Positions 1 to 7,102 are shown, counted from the stretch's first letter. The stretch is DNA of 20,810 bases from Pseudomonadota bacterium (GCA_023423775.1 JAFAEZ010000030.1:1-20810), one strand, 5' to 3'. Notes: generated by a model not told the origin, from the sequence alone. Numbers and translations are program-made.

Positions 1-1
1 C

Positions 2-238
2 GTCGTCCCGCTCGGCGCGACCGCTTCGGGCGGCCAGATCCTGCCGCTGGTGCTCGGCGACGATGCGCGCACGATGGCGGTGGCCGCGCGCCTGCAGCAG
101 GCCGGGTTCGACGTGCGCGGCATCCGCCCGCCGACCGTGCCCGCCGGGACGGCGCGGCTGCGCATCTCGCTGACGCTCAACGTCGACGAGGCGGCGGTCG
201 ATGCGCTGGGCGGTGCGATCGAGGCGGCGCTGGCATGA
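2..238 (+). CDS. bioF: 8-amino-7-oxononanoate synthase, C-terminal fragment (5' end outside window)
   Basis: This is the 3' part of a gene that enters from the left edge; the frame is open from base 2 to the TGA at 236-238, giving 78 residues. BioF is a PLP enzyme that condenses pimeloyl-ACP/CoA with alanine, the first ring-forming stage of biotin synthesis. The visible tail has the BioF C-terminal signature RPPTVPAGTARLRISL (about residues 42-57 of the fragment), preceded by a QILPLVLGDD-like strand; this tail is typical of the alpha-oxoamine synthase family. The stop codon overlaps the bioD start as ATGA, and bioD and bioA follow directly, so the assignment rests on both motif and context. 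The catalytic lysine and N-terminal domain lie outside the window. 5-Aminolevulinate synthase or Kbl would be the alternative relatives, but the neighbours argue for BioF. Confidence 0.9.
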   Translation, partial: VVPLGATASGGQILPLVLGDDARTMAVAARLQQAGFDVRGIRPPTVPAGTARLRISLTLNVDEAAVDALGGAIEAALA

Positions 239-852
239 CGATCGTCGTCACCGGCACCGACACCGGCATCGGCAAGACGATCTTCGCCGCCGCGCTCGCC
301 GGGGCGCTCGGCGGCCATTATTGGAAGCCGATCCAGTCGGGGCTCGAGGAAGCCAGCGACAGCGCGACCGTAGCCACTTTGTCGGGGCTCGCGCCGGACC
401 GGATCCTGCCGGAAGCGTATCGCCTGTCGGCACCGCGCTCGCCGCACCTTGCCGCCGAACTGGACGGGGTGACAATCGACCCGGGCAGACTGACGCCCCC
501 TGACCTCGACCCGCTCGTCGTCGAGGGCGCCGGCGGGCTGCTCGTGCCGGTGACGCGCGACCTCCTTTATGCCGATTTGTTCGCGCGCTGGGGCCATCCT
601 GTGGTGCTGGTCGCGCGCACCGGACTCGGCACGATCAACCACAGTTTGCTCTCGATCGAGGCGCTGCGCGCGCGCGGCATCGCGATCCTCGGCGTCGCCT
701 TCGTCGGCGAGGCCAATGAGGACAACGAGGCGATCGTTGCCAAGCTGGGCGGGGTGAAGCGGCTCGGGCGCCTGCCCCACCTCGATCCGCTCGATTCCGC
801 GTCACTTGCCGCAGCCTTCAAAGCCCATTTCGACCAGGCCGATTTCCGGTGA
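235..852 (+). CDS. bioD: dethiobiotin synthetase
   Basis: 205-residue ATP-dependent dethiobiotin synthetase, which closes the ureido ring of 7,8-diaminononanoate using CO2 and ATP; cytoplasmic. The P-loop GTDTGIGKT is at residues 7-15, the KPIQSG segment carrying the substrate/carbamate-binding lysine is at 31-36, and VEGAGGLLVP with the conserved metal-binding Glu is at about 96-105. Length is slightly below the E. coli enzyme (about 225) but normal for alphaproteobacteria. The ATG at 235 lies inside the bioF stop (ATGA), and its own TGA overlaps the GTG of bioA (GTGA), so the three genes are probably one translationally coupled operon. No unusual features. Confidence 0.95.
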   Translation: MTIVVTGTDTGIGKTIFAAALAGALGGHYWKPIQSGLEEASDSATVATLSGLAPDRILPEAYRLSAPRSPHLAAELDGVTIDPGRLTPPDLDPLVVEGAGGLLVPVTRDLLYADLFARWGHPVVLVARTGLGTINHSLLSIEALRARGIAILGVAFVGEANEDNEAIVAKLGGVKRLGRLPHLDPLDSASLAAAFKAHFDQADFR

Positions 853-2090
853 GTTCGCCGGTCTGGCATCCCTTCACCCAGCACGGCCTTGGCGAGCCGA
901 TCCCGCTCGTCACACGCGCCGAGGGCGCGGCGCTCCACACCGCCGACGGGCGCCGCATCGTCGACGCCATCTCCTCCTGGTGGGTGACGACCCACCGCCA
1001 TTGCCACCCGCGCATCATGGCGGCGATCGCCGAGCAGGCCGGAAAGCTCGACCAGATCATCTTCGCCGGCTGGACGCACGAGCCGGCCGAGACGCTGGCG
1101 CGGTCGCTCGTCGAGATGATGCCGGCGCCGCTCGCCCACGTCTTCTTCTCGGACAGCGGCTCGACCAGCGTCGAGGTCGCGCTCAAGATGGCGCTGGGCT
1201 TCTGGGCCAATCGCGGCGCGCGGCGGCACCGCATCCTCGTCATGGAGCACAGCTATCACGGCGACACGATCGGCGCGATGTCGGTGGGCGCGCGCGGCGT
1301 CTTCAACCAGCCCTACGAGCCTTTGCTGTTCGACGTCGGCACCGTGCCCTTTCCCGCCGCAGGGTGCGAGCAGGCGACGCTCGACGCGCTCGAGGCTTAT
1401 TGTCGCGCGGCCCCGGCCGCGTTCATCGTCGAGCCGCTCGTGCTCGGCGCCGGCGGGATGCTTTTCTATCCGGCGCACGTGCTCGCCGAGATGCGCGCCA
1501 TCTGCGCCAGCCACGACGTCCTGTTCATCGCCGACGAGGTGATGACCGGCTGGGGCCGCACCGGCACGCTGCTCGCCTGCGAACAGGCCGGCATCGTACC
1601 GGACATTCTCTGCCTGTCGAAAGGCCTGACCGGCGGCGCCGTCCCGCTCGCGGTCACCCTCGCCACACCGCCGATCTTCGAGGCCCATGTATCGGAGGAC
1701 CGGGCCAAGCAGTTCTTCCACTCGTCGAGCTACACCGCCAACCCGATCGCCTGCGCCGCCGCCAACGCCAATCTCGCGATCTGGCGCGAAGAGCCGGTGC
1801 TGGAGCGGGTGGCAACCCTGTCCCAGCGTCAGGCCCAGCGCTTGGCCGCGCTCGATCGCGTCGAGAATAAGCGGCAGGTCGGCACGATAGCGGCGCTCGA
1901 GATCGCGGACCGCAGCGGCTCCTATATGTCCGCGCTCGGGCCGCGCCTGCTCGCTTTCTTCCGCGACCGCGACCTGCTGCTGCGCCCGCTCGGCAACACC
2001 GTCTACGTCATGCCCCCTTATTGCATCGACGAAGCCGATCTCGATGCGATCTATGCTGCGATTGCGGAGGCAGCCGACTATTTCTCGTGA
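849..2090 (+). CDS. bioA: adenosylmethionine-8-amino-7-oxononanoate aminotransferase
   Basis: 413-residue class III PLP aminotransferase that converts 8-amino-7-oxononanoate to 7,8-diaminononanoate using S-adenosylmethionine as amino donor. The N-terminal VWHPFTQ (residues 5-11) and SSWWVTTHRHCHP (42-54) blocks are characteristic of BioA as opposed to other class III aminotransferases. The PLP aspartate is D229 in FIADEVMTGWGRTG, and the Schiff-base lysine is K258 in LSKGLTGG. The start is GTG at 849, within the bioD stop (GTGA overlap), which fits translational coupling and gives the expected BioA N-terminus. It is the last recognisable biotin gene in this run; bioB and a bioC/bioH-type pimeloyl gene are not in the window. 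Confidence 0.95.
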   Translation: MSSPVWHPFTQHGLGEPIPLVTRAEGAALHTADGRRIVDAISSWWVTTHRHCHPRIMAAIAEQAGKLDQIIFAGWTHEPAETLARSLVEMMPAPLAHVFFSDSGSTSVEVALKMALGFWANRGARRHRILVMEHSYHGDTIGAMSVGARGVFNQPYEPLLFDVGTVPFPAAGCEQATLDALEAYCRAAPAAFIVEPLVLGAGGMLFYPAHVLAEMRAICASHDVLFIADEVMTGWGRTGTLLACEQAGIVPDILCLSKGLTGGAVPLAVTLATPPIFEAHVSEDRAKQFFHSSSYTANPIACAAANANLAIWREEPVLERVATLSQRQAQRLAALDRVENKRQVGTIAALEIADRSGSYMSALGPRLLAFFRDRDLLLRPLGNTVYVMPPYCIDEADLDAIYAAIAEAADYFS

Positions 2091-2115
2091 TAGGATCACA
2101 GGAGGAGGACCTGCC

Positions 2116-2553
2116 ATGCCCCGCCTGCTGCTCGCGATCCTGCTGATCGGCGCGGCCCCCGTGCCGCCCGAACCGCCGGCGTGGCTCGCAGGCACGTGGA
2201 GGGCGGAAACCGCTGAAGGTGCGTGGACGGAGGAACGCTGGGCGCACCCGCGCGGCGGGGTGATGCTCGGCACCAGCCTCAGCGGCCAAGGCGAGCGCGC
2301 CAAGACGTTCGAATATATGCGGATCGCGCCCGACCAATCCGGCACGCTCCTCTTCTACGGCTCGCCCGGCGGCGAGCCCGCCGTCGCCTTCCGCCTCGAA
2401 AGCGCCGCGGCCGATACCATCGCCTTCGCCAATCCGGCGCACGATTATCCGACGCGCATCGCCTATCGCCGCGAGGGCGACCGCCTCGTCGCCACCATCT
2501 CAGGCCCGGGCGGCGCCAATCCGCAGACCTGGAATTACCGGCGCGGGGAGTAG
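2116..2553 (+). CDS. exported DUF6265-type protein of unknown function
   Basis: 145-residue protein with a short cleavable-looking signal peptide (LLLAILLIGAAPVPP in the first 20 residues), so probably periplasmic. The mature part begins WLAGTW and continues with EERW, GGVMLG, FEYMRI and a NPAHDYPTRIAYRR block. I recognise this pattern as the DUF6265 domain, a small beta-rich domain of unknown role. I chose the ATG at 2116 because it has an AGGAGG-type ribosome site at about 2102-2108 and gives a clean signal peptide; the frame is also open upstream to an ATG at 2044, but that lies inside bioA. It follows bioA by only 25 bases, so it may be co-transcribed with the biotin genes, though nothing links it functionally. 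Its TAG is one base from the stop of the converging MAPEG gene. Confidence 0.8.
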   Translation: MPRLLLAILLIGAAPVPPEPPAWLAGTWRAETAEGAWTEERWAHPRGGVMLGTSLSGQGERAKTFEYMRIAPDQSGTLLFYGSPGGEPAVAFRLESAAADTIAFANPAHDYPTRIAYRREGDRLVATISGPGGANPQTWNYRRGE

Positions 2554-2554
2554 G

Positions 2555-2950
2555 TCAGCCCCAGAGCGCGTTGCGGAGGACGAGCAGGATTCCCAGGACG
2601 CTGATCAGGAACACGAGGGTGCGCACGCGCGGAATGCCCATCGCGTAGAGCGGCAGGTAGACGACGCGCGCCGCCAGCCAGGTGATCGCGCCGACTTCGG
2701 TCAGCCAGTCGGTGCGGCCAGCGACCGAGACGATCAGGATCGCCGCGGCCATGATCGGGAAGGTCTCGAAATAATTGGCCTGCGCCCGCGCCAGCCGGCC
2801 GACGATCGGTTGCGGCGGCGGCAGTTCCTCGTCGCGCGCGCCCATATTCCATTTGGTGCCATATTGCCGCGTCTTCACCCGCACGGCGGCGAAGATATGG
2901 ACCAAGGCCAGGAGGCACCCCCAGGCGAGCACGGTCAGTTCGGTGTTCAT
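2555..2950 (-). CDS. MAPEG family integral membrane protein
   Basis: 131 residues, four predicted membrane helices (about 5-25, 62-80, 85-103, 110-128). The sequence fits the MAPEG family (membrane-associated proteins in eicosanoid and glutathione metabolism): an N-terminal helix, a polar loop with W-N-M-GARDEELPPP, then RLARAQANYFETFPIM, in which the R-A-x-x-N-x-x-E-x-x-P core is the family hallmark. Bacterial members are often of unknown substrate, some with glutathione transferase activity; I cannot name a substrate. Its ATG overlaps the TGA of the upstream molybdopterin-binding gene by four bases (ATGA), so the two are translated from one message. Inner membrane location is inferred. Confidence 0.85.
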   Translation of the reverse strand: MNTELTVLAWGCLLALVHIFAAVRVKTRQYGTKWNMGARDEELPPPQPIVGRLARAQANYFETFPIMAAAILIVSVAGRTDWLTEVGAITWLAARVVYLPLYAMGIPRVRTLVFLISVLGILLVLRNALWG

Positions 2951-3705
2951 ATCCCCTCCTCCATCACTTGCCGGCCATCCTCTTCAAGCCGCCGCACGAG
3001 ATCGTAGACGCACGCCTCGAGGGCGTTCTCGCTGGTCGAGCGGACGACGAAGTTCGCGCCCACCTTGCCAGCGCGGAAGAAGGGATAGGAGCCGATCTGG
3101 CAGCCGTCATGCGTCGCCTCAGTCTCGCGCAGGATGTCGGCGACTTCGCTCTCCGGCACCCAGCAGCCGACCGTGCGCGACAGCAACGGCCTGCCCCCTT
3201 CCAGCGTGCCCGACAGCGCCTCGAGCATCATGCCGGCGATGTGCGGCACGCCGGCGAGGATGAAGATGTTGCCGTGGCGGATGCCGGGGGCGCCCGACAT
3301 GCGGTTCTCGATCAGGTCGGCGCCGGCCGGCACCCGCGCCATGCGCAGCCGCGCCTCGGTCAGCCCACCCCTGTCCTCATAATAAGCCTCCAGCGCCACC
3401 CGCGCCTTCGGATGGACCTCCACGCCGACGCCGGTCGCCGCGGCGATCGCATCGACGGTGATGTCGTCATGGGTCGGGCCGATGCCGCCGGTGGTGAACA
3501 GATAGTCGTTGCCCGCCCGCAGCGCATTCACCGCCTCGACGATCCGCTCGTGCACGTCCGGAACGATCCTGACCTCGGCAAGGCGGATGCCCTGGAGGTT
3601 GAGCCAGGTCGCGATCGGCGCGACGTTGCGGTCCTGGATCCGGCCCGAGAGGATCTCGTCGCCGATGATGAGGAGCCCGGCCGTCCAGATCCGTTCGCTT
3701 GCCAT
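2947..3705 (-). CDS. CinA-N/MoaB-Mog-type molybdopterin-binding domain protein
   Basis: 252-residue protein whose N-terminal part is a MoCF/MoaB-Mog-like domain: GLLIIGDEILSGRIQDRN (residues about 9-26) and TTGGIGPTHDDITVDAIAAA (about 66-85), the latter being the conserved G-G-T/I-G-P-T-x-D-D loop. This matches the first domain of CinA (competence/damage-inducible protein A). The second CinA domain, a nicotinamide-nucleotide amidase of about 160 residues, is absent; stand-alone proteins of this size are common in alphaproteobacteria and are often annotated simply as molybdopterin-binding. The frame is open far upstream through the antisense of map, so start choice matters: ATG at 3705 gives MASERIW directly before the first beta strand. 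The gene is divergent from map and overlaps the MAPEG gene downstream by four bases. Confidence 0.85.
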   Translation of the reverse strand: MASERIWTAGLLIIGDEILSGRIQDRNVAPIATWLNLQGIRLAEVRIVPDVHERIVEAVNALRAGNDYLFTTGGIGPTHDDITVDAIAAATGVGVEVHPKARVALEAYYEDRGGLTEARLRMARVPAGADLIENRMSGAPGIRHGNIFILAGVPHIAGMMLEALSGTLEGGRPLLSRTVGCWVPESEVADILRETEATHDGCQIGSYPFFRAGKVGANFVVRSTSENALEACVYDLVRRLEEDGRQVMEEGI

Positions 3706-3731
3706 GGCCCAGCCATAGCCGCCGCCCCGGG

Positions 3732-3753
3732 GCTCGCCAAGCTGCCGGCGAGC
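3732..3753. promoter_or_regulatory. inverted repeat between the cinA-like gene and map
   Basis: The short divergent intergenic region contains GCTCGCC (3732-3738) and its exact complement GGCGAGC (3747-3753) separated by 8 bases. It could form a 7-bp hairpin just before the map start or serve as a protein site between the divergent genes. There is no T-run, so it is not a terminator. In this GC-rich sequence such repeats can arise by chance; role unknown. Confidence 0.3.
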
Positions 3754-3768
3754 GCCTATATGGCTACG

Positions 3769-4599
3769 ATGACCGAATATCTGACGATGGAGAAGGGCGA
3801 CACCGCGTCGGCCCGCAACGGGGCGATCAAGCTCCACGGCCCCGAGGGCTTTGCCGGGATGCGCGCCGCCGGCCGTCTCGCCGCCGAAATCCTCGATGCG
3901 CTCGTGCCGCACGTCGTCCCGGGCGTCACCACCGCCGAGCTCGACTCGATCGTCTATCGCATGATCCGCGATGCCGGCGCCGTCCCCGCGACCTTGGGGT
4001 ATCGCGGCTACACCCACAGCTGCTGCATCTCGATCAACCATGTCGTCTGCCACGGCATTCCGAGCGAGCGCACGCTGAAGGACGGCGACATCCTGAACGT
4101 CGACGTGACGCCGCTCCTGGACGGCTGGCACGGCGACAGCAGCCGCATGTATCTGTGCGGCGACGTTCCCATCAAGGCGAAGAAGCTGGTCCAGGTCACC
4201 TATGAGTGCCTGATGCTCGGGCTGGAGCAGGCCAAGCCCGGCAACCATCTCGGCGACATCAGCCACGCCATCCAGAGCCATGCCGAGAAGCACCGCTACG
4301 GCGTCGTCCGTGATTTCTGCGGACACGGCGTCGGGCGGCTGTTCCACGACGCGCCCGAGGTGGTCCATGTCGGCCGCCCCGGCACCGGCCCCGAACTGCG
4401 CCCCGGCATGATCTTCACCGTCGAGCCGATGATCAACATCGGCAAGCCCGGCTGCAAGGTGCTCGAGGACGGCTGGACCGCGGTGACGCGCGACCGCAGC
4501 CTCTCGGCCCAGTTCGAGCATTCGATCGGCATTACCGACGACGGCTGCGAAATCTTCACCACCAGCCCCAGGGGCCTCCACCAGCCGCCCTACGCCTGA
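3769..4599 (+). CDS. map: type I methionine aminopeptidase
   Basis: 276-residue cytoplasmic enzyme removing the initiator methionine from nascent proteins. All pita-bread-fold metal ligands are visible: D112 and D123 (NVDVTP...DGWHGDSSRM), H186 (CGHGVGRLFHD), E219 (FTVEPMI) and E250 (QFEHSIGIT); H95 in NHVVCHGIP corresponds to the substrate-positioning histidine. Length is normal for type I MAPs. The open frame extends hundreds of bases upstream through the antisense of the cinA-like gene, but that part has no MAP similarity. I prefer ATG 3769 (MTEYLT); ATG 3760 (adding three residues) is equally possible, and neither has a strong Shine-Dalgarno. It is divergent from the cinA-like gene and followed by glnB after about 120 bases. 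Confidence 0.93.
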   Translation: MTEYLTMEKGDTASARNGAIKLHGPEGFAGMRAAGRLAAEILDALVPHVVPGVTTAELDSIVYRMIRDAGAVPATLGYRGYTHSCCISINHVVCHGIPSERTLKDGDILNVDVTPLLDGWHGDSSRMYLCGDVPIKAKKLVQVTYECLMLGLEQAKPGNHLGDISHAIQSHAEKHRYGVVRDFCGHGVGRLFHDAPEVVHVGRPGTGPELRPGMIFTVEPMINIGKPGCKVLEDGWTAVTRDRSLSAQFEHSIGITDDGCEIFTTSPRGLHQPPYA

Positions 4600-4665
4600 T
4601 CGGCAAGGGCCGCGGCGGAGTGGTTCTTCCCCGCCGTGAAATGTTCACAAGCGCCCCGAATCGGC

Positions 4666-4681
4666 TGGACGGGCCTTCGCA
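4666..4681 (+). promoter_or_regulatory. candidate sigma-54 (-24/-12) promoter for glnB-glnA
   Basis: The segment TGGACGGGCCTTCGCA carries GG at 4667-4668 and GC at 4679-4680, 12 bases apart, which is the obligatory spacing of a sigma-54 promoter. The flanking bases T-GG and T..GCA agree with TGGCACG-N4-TTGCA, but CAC is replaced by ACG and TT by TC. A start site near 4692 would leave a leader of about 30 bases before the glnB GTG. I see no clear NtrC-type palindrome upstream. Known biology of glnBA operons makes this plausible, but the match is imperfect. Confidence 0.35.
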
Positions 4682-4722
4682 ATCCGTGTGATCTCGCGCC
4701 ACGCAGCACGAGAGTTTCCCAC

Positions 4723-5061
4723 GTGAAAAAGATCGAAGCGATCATCAAGCCGTTCAAGCTCGATGAGGTGAAGGAGGCCCTGCACGATGTCGGCGTCTCC
4801 GGCATCACCGTCTTCGAGGCTAAGGGCTTCGGCCGCCAGAAGGGCCATACCGAGCTCTATCGCGGCGCCGAATATGTCGTCGATTTTCTTCCCAAGGTGA
4901 AGCTCGAGGTGGTCGTCGAGGACGGTCTTGCCGAGCGCGTGGTCGAGGCGATCGCCAACGCGGCGCGCACCGGCCGGATCGGCGACGGCAAGATTTTCGT
5001 CAGCACGATCGAGGAAGCGCTCCGCATCCGCACCGGGGAGCGCGGCTCCGAGGCGATCTAG
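4723..5061 (+). CDS. glnB: nitrogen regulatory protein P-II
   Basis: 112-residue PII signal protein that senses 2-oxoglutarate, ATP/ADP and, by uridylylation, glutamine. It begins MKKIEAIIKPFKLDEVKEAL, the canonical PII N-terminus, and contains the T-loop GFGRQKGHTELYRGAEYVVDF with the uridylylation tyrosine exactly at Y51. The B-loop TGRIGDGKIFV with K90-type residues follows, then the C-loop region EEALRIRTGERG. The start is GTG at 4723; an in-frame ATG at 4636 would add 29 residues unlike any PII. It precedes glnA, the classical arrangement in which PII controls adenylylation of glutamine synthetase and NtrB. Whether this is GlnB or GlnK cannot be settled from sequence alone, but linkage to glnA without amtB favours GlnB. 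Confidence 0.95.
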   Translation: MKKIEAIIKPFKLDEVKEALHDVGVSGITVFEAKGFGRQKGHTELYRGAEYVVDFLPKVKLEVVVEDGLAERVVEAIANAARTGRIGDGKIFVSTIEEALRIRTGERGSEAI

Positions 5062-5068
5062 CGCAGCA

Positions 5069-5146
5069 TCCCGGCGCAGCCCGGGATCTGGCCGGGACCC
5101 GCGGTGAATTTTCTAAACGAGACCCCGGCCTCCGCCGGGGTGACGG
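5069..5146. repeat. pair of GC-rich palindromes (REP-like) between glnB and glnA
   Basis: Two hairpins occupy the 101-base glnB-glnA gap. The first has TCCCGG (5069-5074) and CCGGGA (5081-5086) around a 6-base loop; the second has ACCCCGGC (5122-5129) and GCCGGGGT (5134-5141) around CTCC, followed by GACGG. The wording CCCGGC...GCCGGGGTGACG is the form of the dispersed intergenic palindromes I know from sphingomonads and relatives. The two units are in opposite orientation, like a BIME pair. Besides being a repeat, it could stabilise glnB message or attenuate transcription into glnA, since there is no separate promoter that I can see. Confidence 0.65.
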
Positions 5147-5162
5147 TAAAAGGACAAGTGAG

Positions 5163-6575
5163 ATGGCCAACGACGCCGGCAAGATTCTGAGCATGATCAA
5201 GGACCAGGAGATCGAATGGGTCGACCTGCGCTTCACCGATCCGCGCGGCAAGTGGCAGCACCTCACCATGACCGCCAGCCTGATCGACGAGGATCAGCTC
5301 AACGACGGCTTCATGTTCGACGGCTCCTCGATCGAGGGCTGGAAGGCGATCAACGAGAGCGACATGACGCTCCAGCCCGATCTCGACGCCGTCTATGTCG
5401 ATCCCTTCTCGGCGACCCCGATGCTGATCCTGTTCTGCGACGTCGTCGATCCGGGTACCGGCGAGCTCTACGCCCGCGACCCGCGCTCGACCGCGAAGCG
5501 CGCCGAGGCCTATCTGAAGACCACCGGCATCGGCGACACCGTCTATGTCGGGCCCGAAGCCGAATTCTTCATGTTCGACGACGTCCGCTTCGAGGACGGC
5601 TACAACACGTCCTATTTCCGCATCGACGACGTCGAGCTGCCGACCAATACCGGCCGCGAATATGAGGGCGGCAACCTCGCCCACCGCCCGCGCGCCAAGG
5701 GCGGCTACTTCCCGGTCGCACCGGTCGATTCCGCCATCGACATCCGCGCCGAGATGATGTCGACGATGATCGAGATGGGCCTGCCGATGGACAAGCACCA
5801 TCACGAAGTCGCCGCCGGCCAGCACGAGCTCGGCATGACCTTCGGCAAGCTGGTCGAGACCGCCGACCGCATGCAGATCTACAAATATGTCGTGCATATG
5901 GTCGCCCATGCCTACGGCAAGACGGCGACCTTCATGCCCAAGCCGATCGCGCAGGATAACGGTTCGGGCATGCACACCCATCTGTCGATCTGGAACGAGG
6001 GCAAGCCGCTCTTTGCCGGCAACGGCTATGCCGGCCTGTCCGACACCGCGCTCTACTTCATCGGCGGCATCATCAAGCACGCCAAGGCCCTCAACGCCTT
6101 CACCAACCCGACCACCAACAGCTACAAGCGCCTGGTTCCGGGCTTCGAGGCGCCGGTCCTGCTCGCTTATTCGAGCCGCAACCGCTCCGCCTCGTGCCGC
6201 ATCCCCTACGGGTCGGGCGAGAAGGCCAAGCGCGTCGAGTGCCGCTTCCCGGATCCGCTCGCCAACCCCTATCTCGCTTATGCGGCGCTGGTCATGGCGG
6301 GCCTCGACGGCATCCAGAACCGGCTCCATCCGGGCGAGGCGATCGACAAGAACCTGTACGATCTGCCGCCGGCCGAACTGGTCAACGTGCCGACCGTCGC
6401 CGGCTCGCTGCGCGAGGCCCTGGTCTCGCTCCAGAACGACCGCGACTTCCTGACCAAGGGCGACGTCTTCTCCGACGACCAGATCGACGCCTATATCGAG
6501 ACCAAGTGGGCCGAGGTTATGCGCTGGGAAACCACGCCCAGCCCGGTCGAATTCGACATGTATTATAGCGGCTGA
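5163..6575 (+). CDS. glnA: glutamine synthetase, type I
   Basis: 470-residue GSI, forming glutamine from glutamate, ammonia and ATP as a dodecamer. Visible signatures: MFDGSSIEGW (residues 51-60), the metal-binding VGPEAEFFMF (129-138), HHEVAAGQHEL (213-223), the ATP-binding KPIAQDNGSGMHTHLS (260-275), the glutamate/ammonia region NPTTNSYKRLVPGFEAP (315-331), and NLYDLPP with the adenylylation tyrosine Y399. That site shows it is the regulated GSI-beta type, adenylylated by GlnE. ATG 5163 has an AAAAGGA ribosome site about 9 bases upstream. It is downstream of glnB with a palindrome pair between, and followed by a terminator-like hairpin. Confidence 0.97.
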   Translation: MANDAGKILSMIKDQEIEWVDLRFTDPRGKWQHLTMTASLIDEDQLNDGFMFDGSSIEGWKAINESDMTLQPDLDAVYVDPFSATPMLILFCDVVDPGTGELYARDPRSTAKRAEAYLKTTGIGDTVYVGPEAEFFMFDDVRFEDGYNTSYFRIDDVELPTNTGREYEGGNLAHRPRAKGGYFPVAPVDSAIDIRAEMMSTMIEMGLPMDKHHHEVAAGQHELGMTFGKLVETADRMQIYKYVVHMVAHAYGKTATFMPKPIAQDNGSGMHTHLSIWNEGKPLFAGNGYAGLSDTALYFIGGIIKHAKALNAFTNPTTNSYKRLVPGFEAPVLLAYSSRNRSASCRIPYGSGEKAKRVECRFPDPLANPYLAYAALVMAGLDGIQNRLHPGEAIDKNLYDLPPAELVNVPTVAGSLREALVSLQNDRDFLTKGDVFSDDQIDAYIETKWAEVMRWETTPSPVEFDMYYSG

Positions 6576-6583
6576 GCCGCTTC

Positions 6584-6612
6584 TCCCCGCGCTCTCCAAA
6601 AGGGCGCGGGGA
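6584..6612 (+). terminator. probable terminator hairpin after glnA
   Basis: TCCCCGCGC (6584-6592) and its exact complement GCGCGGGGA (6604-6612) form a 9-bp stem with an 11-base loop, starting 8 bases after the glnA stop. Only TTCT follows, so the U-tract is weak. It lies between glnA and the converging 87-residue gene and could act in both directions. Confidence 0.55.
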
Positions 6613-6626
6613 TTCTCCCGGCCAAC

Positions 6627-6890
6627 CTATTCGCCCATGTCCTCGCCGGACCGGGTTTTCTGGGTCGGGGCGTTGGCGTTTTCCCCAACCTTGTCTTCGC
6701 CGAGCTGGCCGGTGCCGTGATAGGCCATCTCGGTCTGGCCGCCATGGCCCATATAGCCGCCGCCTTCGGGTTTCTTGCCCGTGTGCGGATTGGGATAGGC
6801 GCCGCCGCCGGAATCACCGCCGCCGAGGCCGCTCTCGCGTCCGCTGAATTTCTGCTGCGCTTCCGGATCGTTGGGCCGCTTGTCGCTCAT
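6627..6890 (-). CDS. small glycine-rich, probably disordered protein, unknown function
   Basis: 87 residues, very polar, no membrane helix, no signal peptide and no cysteine. The centre is ESGLGGGDSGGGAYPNPHTG (about residues 19-38), followed by GHGGQ, AYHGTGQLGEDKVGENANAP; composition suggests an intrinsically disordered cytoplasmic protein. I recall similar small proteins with the AYPNPHTGK and YHGSGQLG phrases in sphingomonad genomes, with no assigned role. ATG 6890 has an AAAGG ribosome site 8 bases upstream. It begins 23 bases after the stop of the 62-residue gene, so the two are likely one operon. Function not known. Confidence 0.75.
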   Translation of the reverse strand: MSDKRPNDPEAQQKFSGRESGLGGGDSGGGAYPNPHTGKKPEGGGYMGHGGQTEMAYHGTGQLGEDKVGENANAPTQKTRSGEDMGE

Positions 6891-6913
6891 CTAGAAAGCC
6901 TTTCTCTCGCTGC

Positions 6914-7102
6914 TCAGTCTGCAGACTCTTCGGCGAATTCGTCCGCGAGCCGCAGCACATAGGCGATATTGTCGATCGTGAGGCGCAGCCCCTCTTCCTC
7001 CTGCAGCCGCCGCTGGATGTAGCGAAGGCGCGCGTCGGGATGGAGCTCCGCGTCGAGGATTTCGGGGTCGGCGAGGTTGCCGCCGCGATGGGGTTCAAGC
7101 AC
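6914..7102 (-). CDS. 62-residue small helical protein, unknown function
   Basis: The GTG at 7102 is chosen because GGAG lies 7 bases upstream; the frame is also open further up to 7210, but the extension is Arg-rich and looks non-coding. The protein begins MLEPHRGGNLADPEILDAEL and has an amphipathic helical part DARLRYIQRRLQEEEGLRLTIDNIAYVL. That helix-turn pattern (RLR.I...L....GL.L..IA.VL.L) loosely resembles the C-terminal half of MerR-type and CbpM chaperone-modulator domains, but the winged-helix DNA-binding part is missing. This is a suggestion only. Upstream of, and probably co-transcribed with, the glycine-rich 87-residue gene; divergent from the amino acid permease. Confidence 0.65.
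   Translation of the reverse strand: MLEPHRGGNLADPEILDAELHPDARLRYIQRRLQEEEGLRLTIDNIAYVLRLADEFAEESAD

Noticed and set aside
567..2345. 592-codon open frame antisense to bioD/bioA
   Set aside because: Crosses three well-supported genes and has no domain; an artefact of GC-rich codons.
2947..4581. 544-codon frame that would fuse a long N-terminal extension to the CinA-type protein
   Set aside because: The extension is the antisense of map; ATG 3705 gives the normal start of the MoCF domain.
2968..4599. 543-codon frame extending map upstream
   Set aside because: The first 264 codons are antisense to the CinA-type gene and unlike methionine aminopeptidase.
5058..6599. 513-codon open frame antisense to glnA
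   Set aside because: glnA motifs on the other strand are unambiguous. The VTPAEAGVS-like end is just the translated palindrome of the glnB-glnA spacer.
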